Made by a program: the position numbers and the translations under genes. From Nitrospinaceae bacterium (lineage in GTDB: Bacteria > Nitrospinota > Nitrospinia > Nitrospinales > JACRGP01), in the NCBI GenBank assembly GCA_029261555.1, contig JAJDBB010000075.1, positions 1-44,785 on the forward strand: a DNA stretch of 44,785 bases. Reading direction: 5' to 3'. The notes under the pieces are model-generated. The model saw only the letters and a program-made list of their open reading frames with translations. It did no database searches and was not told the origin of the DNA. Positions 41,741 to 44,785 of this stretch are shown piece after piece (the first letter of the stretch is position 1; every line of letters starts with the position of its first letter).

Positions 41741-42568
41741 TTATAAGGGGCCGGAAATTCCCCCATCCTTACGAATCCGCCAAAAATGAACAATCATCAA
41801 GGCGCCCGCAACCAGAGGAATCAAGATACAGTGCAGAACGTAAAATCGCAGTAGCGCCGGGGGACCGACCAAACTACCCCCAAGCAAAACCGAGCGCGCG
41901 TCGTATCTGGAGGTAACCCCCACAAACTCCGCAAAGGGTCCCTCATGACCAAGAAACGGCGTTCCCCGAGCCATATTAGTTCCAACGGTGACCGCCCACA
42001 TAGCCAATTGATCCCAAGGCAAAAGGTAGCCGGTGAAGCTCAATAACAGCGTGAACGTCACCAAAAACACACCTATGACCCAGTTGAATTCGCGCGGCGG
42101 CTTGTAAGATCCGGTTAAAAAGACCCGCAGCATATGGAGCCAAACCGTGATAACCATAGAATGGGCCGCCCAGCGATGCATATTTCTCATCAGCATCCCA
42201 AAGGGGACGTCGTACTGCAGATATTTCATATCGAAATAAGCGTATTCGCCCACCGGTCGGTAATAGAACATCAAAACGACGCCGGTCACCACGGTCACCA
42301 GAAACATCAGAAAGGTGATCCCGCCCATGCACCAGGTGAATTTGATTCTTAGCGCATGCCGGTGAATTTTTACGGGATGCAGATGCAACCAGACGTTACT
42401 GGCAATCTGCAAAACCCGGTTTCGGGGAGTGTCCGCGTATCCGTGCCGGAACGACGACGTCCAAACCTGCGACTCAGTCACGGATTTGGAAATATCGCTA
42501 ATAATTTTGCCGCTTTTTATATCGTTCCAAATTTCAGCAAGATTTGGAATTTGGGGTTTACCAGCCAA
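41741..42568 (-). CDS. cytochrome b6-like subunit
   Basis: The 275-residue protein is the N-terminal, haem-carrying half of a split cytochrome b. Haem b ligands are H131 and H145 in helix B (MHRWAAH...WLH) and H246 and H261 in helix D. The 15-residue step in helix D is the b6 spacing, not the 14 of bc1. The C-terminal [11 protein letters not shown] matches the b6 end. Cys80 in [11 protein letters not shown] aligns with the b6 Cys35 that binds haem c_i (c_n) covalently. The start is TTG 42568 with a strong Shine-Dalgarno (AGGGAGG) 9 bases upstream. The complex oxidises quinol and passes electrons to the Rieske protein and the octahaem cytochrome. Confidence 0.95.
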   Translation of the reverse strand: MAGKPQIPNLAEIWNDIKSGKIISDISKSVTESQVWTSSFRHGYADTPRNRVLQIASNVWLHLHPVKIHRHALRIKFTWCMGGITFLMFLVTVVTGVVLMFYYRPVGEYAYFDMKYLQYDVPFGMLMRNMHRWAAHSMVITVWLHMLRVFLTGSYKPPREFNWVIGVFLVTFTLLLSFTGYLLPWDQLAMWAVTVGTNMARGTPFLGHEGPFAEFVGVTSRYDARSVLLGGSLVGPPALLRFYVLHCILIPLVAGALMIVHFWRIRKDGGISGPL

Positions 42569-42656
42569 AGCTTAAAACCTCCCTATAACAAAACCCATAC
42601 AAACACGCCAATGGGTTTCCAATGTTTAATAAAACGAATCTCGGGGCCAGAGCCGC

Positions 42657-43211
42657 TTAGACCCTGAGAATGGAGTCGGGTTTTCCCCACTCCCCTTTTT
42701 CAAAAAGAAATTTTTTGCTCTTGTCTATTTTAATCTCCCCGTCGGGCGCCAGCGTAATCTTCAATCTTTCCAAAGGCCTAGGGGCTGGTCCTTCAAAGTT
42801 CATTCCCTGCATGGTGAATCCGCTTCCGTGACAAGGACATTTATATTTGCTTTCTGATTTCAACCAAAGAGGGGTGCAACCCAGATGAGTGCAACGGGCC
42901 AATATCGCGTAAATCCCGTCTTCTTCGCGTATGATCCAGACTCGTTGGTCTTGTTTCCATTTAGAGCTGACTTCGCCGACGGTATAGTTGCCGGGTTTCC
43001 CCGCTTTAAACACGGGGGAAGGCTCAAAAAGTACGCGGGGAAATAACAAACGGGTAAAATAGAGCGAGGACAAACCCAAAGTCGCCGCAAAACTTGCCCA
43101 TCCGGCAAGGGAGAAAAAATCCCGTCGCGACCACAAGGTATCCTTGGCTTCGTCTTTTTTCTTTTTAGCCGCTTTCGCGGGTTTTGCCTGAGGTTTTGTG
43201 TCTTCTGCCAT
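42657..43211 (-). CDS. Rieske [2Fe-2S] protein of the cytochrome b complex
   Basis: The 184-residue protein carries CTHLGC (Cys107, His109, Cys112) and CPCHGS (Cys125, Cys127, His128), the four cluster ligands (two Cys, two His) plus the disulfide pair. A lysine-rich N-terminus is followed by SRRDFF (Arg29, Arg30) and a hydrophobic helix, the twin-arginine anchor of b6f/bc1 Rieske proteins. It is the first gene of the operon, 76 bases after a good candidate promoter. Confidence 0.96.
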   Translation of the reverse strand: MAEDTKPQAKPAKAAKKKKDEAKDTLWSRRDFFSLAGWASFAATLGLSSLYFTRLLFPRVLFEPSPVFKAGKPGNYTVGEVSSKWKQDQRVWIIREEDGIYAILARCTHLGCTPLWLKSESKYKCPCHGSGFTMQGMNFEGPAPRPLERLKITLAPDGEIKIDKSKKFLFEKGEWGKPDSILRV

Positions 43212-43286
43212 AGCGCACCAAATTTCTTAAAAACCAGGCCTTTAAATCATCTTTCCCCGGTTTGTTTCCGACCCTAAAGACGAGAG

Positions 43287-43315
43287 TTTTTAGCATATTT
43301 AAAAATACGAGTCAA
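43287..43315 (-). promoter_or_regulatory. sigma70-like promoter with extended -10 for the Rieske operon
   Basis: On the minus strand TTGACT (43315-43310) is followed after 17 bases by TAAAAA (43292-43287), preceded by TGC (an extended -10). It matches five of six and four of six consensus positions. The Rieske ATG is 75 bases further on. The string AAATATGCTAAAA is identical to that upstream of the HmuY-like gene. Confidence 0.55.
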
Positions 43316-43344
43316 GGCTAGAAATTTAATACAATCCCGCGATT

Positions 43345-44706
43345 TTACCGGGGTTTCATCAATTTACCCCAGCAGGACCGCGCGGCTTTTTTCAATCCCA
43401 GAAAAGGACTGGGCCAATCGCAGGTCATCTCCGCAAAATCTTTCACCGAAAGTCCTTTTCTAATCGCCAGAGCGGCCAGGTGGAGCGCCTCATGAGCGCC
43501 AGGACCGCACAGATGGGCGCCGATGATTTTTTTGCTGGATTTGTCCCCTACAATTTTCATCCAGCCGACGACCTCTCCCTTTGCCAACGCAAAATCCAAC
43601 TTGCTTAAATCGCATTTTCCCTCCACCGCCTGAAAACCGTAATGGTGCGCCTCGGCGCAAACGACTCCCACCGAAGCGATGGGCGAATTCGAATGGAGCA
43701 GGTACGGCGTCTGCTTGGAATCCAGAGGCGTGACTTTTCCAAGAGCGTTTTGCGCGGCCGCCCTTCCCTCCTCCTCCGATAAAAGCGGGTCGCGCTCGCG
43801 CCCCGTAAGGCTTCCGACGGCATAAGTCCCTTTGAAGGTCGTCTCCATAAACTCGTTCACCCAAACCTCGCCCTCCTCGCCCAGGTCGATTCCGGTTCCT
43901 TGAAGCGCTTCGCTGTTAGCTTTGTTAGCCCGGCACAAAATCATCGCGTCCGTTGAAAACTTGATTCCCGTTTCCAAGTTGACGTCCAGCGCTCCGGCGT
44001 TCTTGAAAACGGAACTAATTTTTTTGTTGAGCAAAGATTTGATCTTCCGCTTTTTCATTTGCTCTTCCAGAAAAAGCCCCAGATCGGGATCGCGCCCGGG
44101 AAGCAACCGGGAACCTTCGTCGTTTAAAAACACGCGGCTTCCCAGTTGGTTCAACAGGGCGGCAAGTTCTATACCGCATCGATTCGCGCCCTGAATCAAA
44201 ATATTTTTGGGAAGCTCTTGAAATTCAAAAATTTCCTCGGCGGAGAAAACCGTTTCTCCGTCAAAGGGGATGAGCGGGTCTTCCTTTGGCGCCGACCCCA
44301 AAGCCAGTATGGTTTTGGGTGATTGAATCAACCTCTCCCCTTCGGCGCCCTGTACAAGAATTTTTCCACCGCCAACCAACGACCCGGTTCCCTTCAGAAC
44401 CTGAACCTTTCTTTTTTCCAGATTTTGTTCCCACTGCGCGGAAATATTATTCGCGGCAGTTTTGACTGTTTGAAACAAACCGGCAACGTCCGGAGACGCC
44501 GAACCCGCAGCCGATTCCTTAAGAGCCTCCAACCGCATCAGCGCCGTTTTAATTGCGTACAGGCCGCGATGCAGGCATTGGCCGCCCAACTCAGCCCTCT
44601 CAACAAGGAAGGTTTTCGCGCCCAACTCCACGGCCCGCAATGCCGCGGAGACGCCCGCGACGCCTCCACCTATAACGACGACGTCCGCCGATTCAATTTC
44701 ACTCAT
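43345..44706 (-). CDS. FAD/NAD-linked oxidoreductase, lipoamide-dehydrogenase-like but lacking the redox disulfide
   Basis: This 453-residue flavoprotein of the pyridine nucleotide-disulfide oxidoreductase family has the FAD motif VVVIGGGVAGVSAA (9-22) and the second nucleotide-binding fold (ILIQGANRCGIELAALLNQLG). The FAD C-terminal motif appears as GTYAVGSLTG. Two features differ from active members. The CxxxxC disulfide reads C44-LHRG-L49, with only one Cys. The HPTxSE catalytic His/Glu motif near the C-terminus reads CDWPSPF. So thiol reductase activity is unlikely; an NAD(P)H oxidase, diaphorase or electron-bifurcation-like role is possible. TTG 44748 opens the frame but overlaps little; ATG 44706 gives the normal N-terminus. 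It lies upstream of the Rieske operon on the same strand. Confidence 0.85.
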   Translation of the reverse strand: MSEIESADVVVIGGGVAGVSAALRAVELGAKTFLVERAELGGQCLHRGLYAIKTALMRLEALKESAAGSASPDVAGLFQTVKTAANNISAQWEQNLEKRKVQVLKGTGSLVGGGKILVQGAEGERLIQSPKTILALGSAPKEDPLIPFDGETVFSAEEIFEFQELPKNILIQGANRCGIELAALLNQLGSRVFLNDEGSRLLPGRDPDLGLFLEEQMKKRKIKSLLNKKISSVFKNAGALDVNLETGIKFSTDAMILCRANKANSEALQGTGIDLGEEGEVWVNEFMETTFKGTYAVGSLTGRERDPLLSEEEGRAAAQNALGKVTPLDSKQTPYLLHSNSPIASVGVVCAEAHHYGFQAVEGKCDLSKLDFALAKGEVVGWMKIVGDKSSKKIIGAHLCGPGAHEALHLAALAIRKGLSVKDFAEMTCDWPSPFLGLKKAARSCWGKLMKPR

Positions 44707-44734
44707 TTCACGCTCTAATTGTTTGTCGAATGAT

Positions 44735-44785
44735 TTACAGAATTCCAAATACGGCGACCAGCATCAATAAGGCCAGGCCGACAGA
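44735..44785 (-). CDS. 3' end of a membrane protein gene (16 residues visible)
   Basis: On the minus strand an open frame enters from the window edge and ends at a TAA at 44735-44737. The visible residues (SVGLALLMLVAVFGIL) are entirely hydrophobic, a C-terminal transmembrane helix. It is 28 bases before the flavoprotein ATG, so it is likely in the same transcript. Its identity cannot be told. Confidence 0.45.
   Translation of the reverse strand, partial: SVGLALLMLVAVFGIL

Noticed and set aside
1-44785. tRNA, rRNA, riboswitch or insertion sequence
   Set aside because: I looked through the intergenic spacers on both strands and found no cloverleaf arms with CCA-type ends, no transposase and no recognisable riboswitch core.

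Overview
The window reads as a chromosomal segment of a Gram-negative, respiring bacterium. The signs are lipobox proteins, a twin-arginine Rieske protein, a GT9/heptosyltransferase-like enzyme, FtsEX-EnvC and a quinol:cytochrome c complex. Base composition is near balanced, genes are tightly packed, and TTG start codons are frequent. The mix of a b6f-like Rieske/cytochrome b operon with a giant multihaem cytochrome, a mitochondrial-type aconitase, and many TPR, leucine-rich-repeat and SUMF1-type proteins is reminiscent of Nitrospinota-like or other deep-branching marine/sediment lineages. That placement is an impression only; no rRNA, tRNA or other decisive taxonomic marker lies in the window.

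Layout. 1-4.2 kb: the 3' end of an unknown gene, a membrane-TPR protein of the TMTC-like family, a ribonuclease-inhibitor-type LRR protein with a polyacidic tail, and an alpha/beta hydrolase. 4.3-6.8 kb: aconitase, with a candidate promoter and a strong terminator. 6.8-8.8 kb (minus): a membrane TPR protein, an M48 protease with LysM, and a 60-residue SH3-like protein. 8.9-10.7 kb: gpsA-larB, overlapping by ATGA. 10.7-12.7 kb (minus): tsaD and an NAD-dependent epimerase/3-beta-HSD-like reductase. 12.8-17.1 kb (minus): the division/cell-wall operon ftsE-ftsX-envC-ctpA. 17.2-21.6 kb: an unknown basic protein, a HmuY-like protein coupled to a SUMF1-fold lipoprotein, and RNase E/G with a tandemly repeated tail. 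22-25.3 kb: a second TMTC-like TPR protein and a divergent phosphoglycerate kinase. 25.2-32.2 kb (minus): three glycosyltransferase genes, one a 1124-residue GT-GT-methyltransferase-TPR fusion. 32.5-33.7 kb: a secreted small protein and a molybdopterin oxidoreductase. 33.8-37.4 kb (minus): a pentapeptide-repeat protein, then metF, a SUMF1-like protein, an LRR protein and a small lipoprotein, with REP-like palindromes in a gap. 37.5-43.3 kb (minus): an electron-transfer operon (Rieske, cytochrome b6-like, subunit-IV-like, octahaem cytochrome c, two small membrane proteins). 43.3-44.8 kb (minus): a lipoamide-dehydrogenase-like flavoprotein that lacks its redox disulfide, and the 3' end of a membrane protein gene.

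How the genes work together. The most coherent system is the Rieske/cytochrome b operon. Its cytochrome b has the b6-type helix-D histidine spacing (H246/H261) and a Cys80 aligned with the haem c_i(c_n) cysteine of b6. It is paired with an octahaem protein that appears to combine three N-terminal haems with five tandem class-I cytochrome c modules. An extended -10 promoter (TGCTAAAA) precedes it, and the same 13-base string occurs just before the HmuY-like gene, where it would give a leaderless transcript. The glycosyltransferase block and the FtsEX block are further coherent units. I found no CRISPR array, insertion sequence, tRNA or rRNA.
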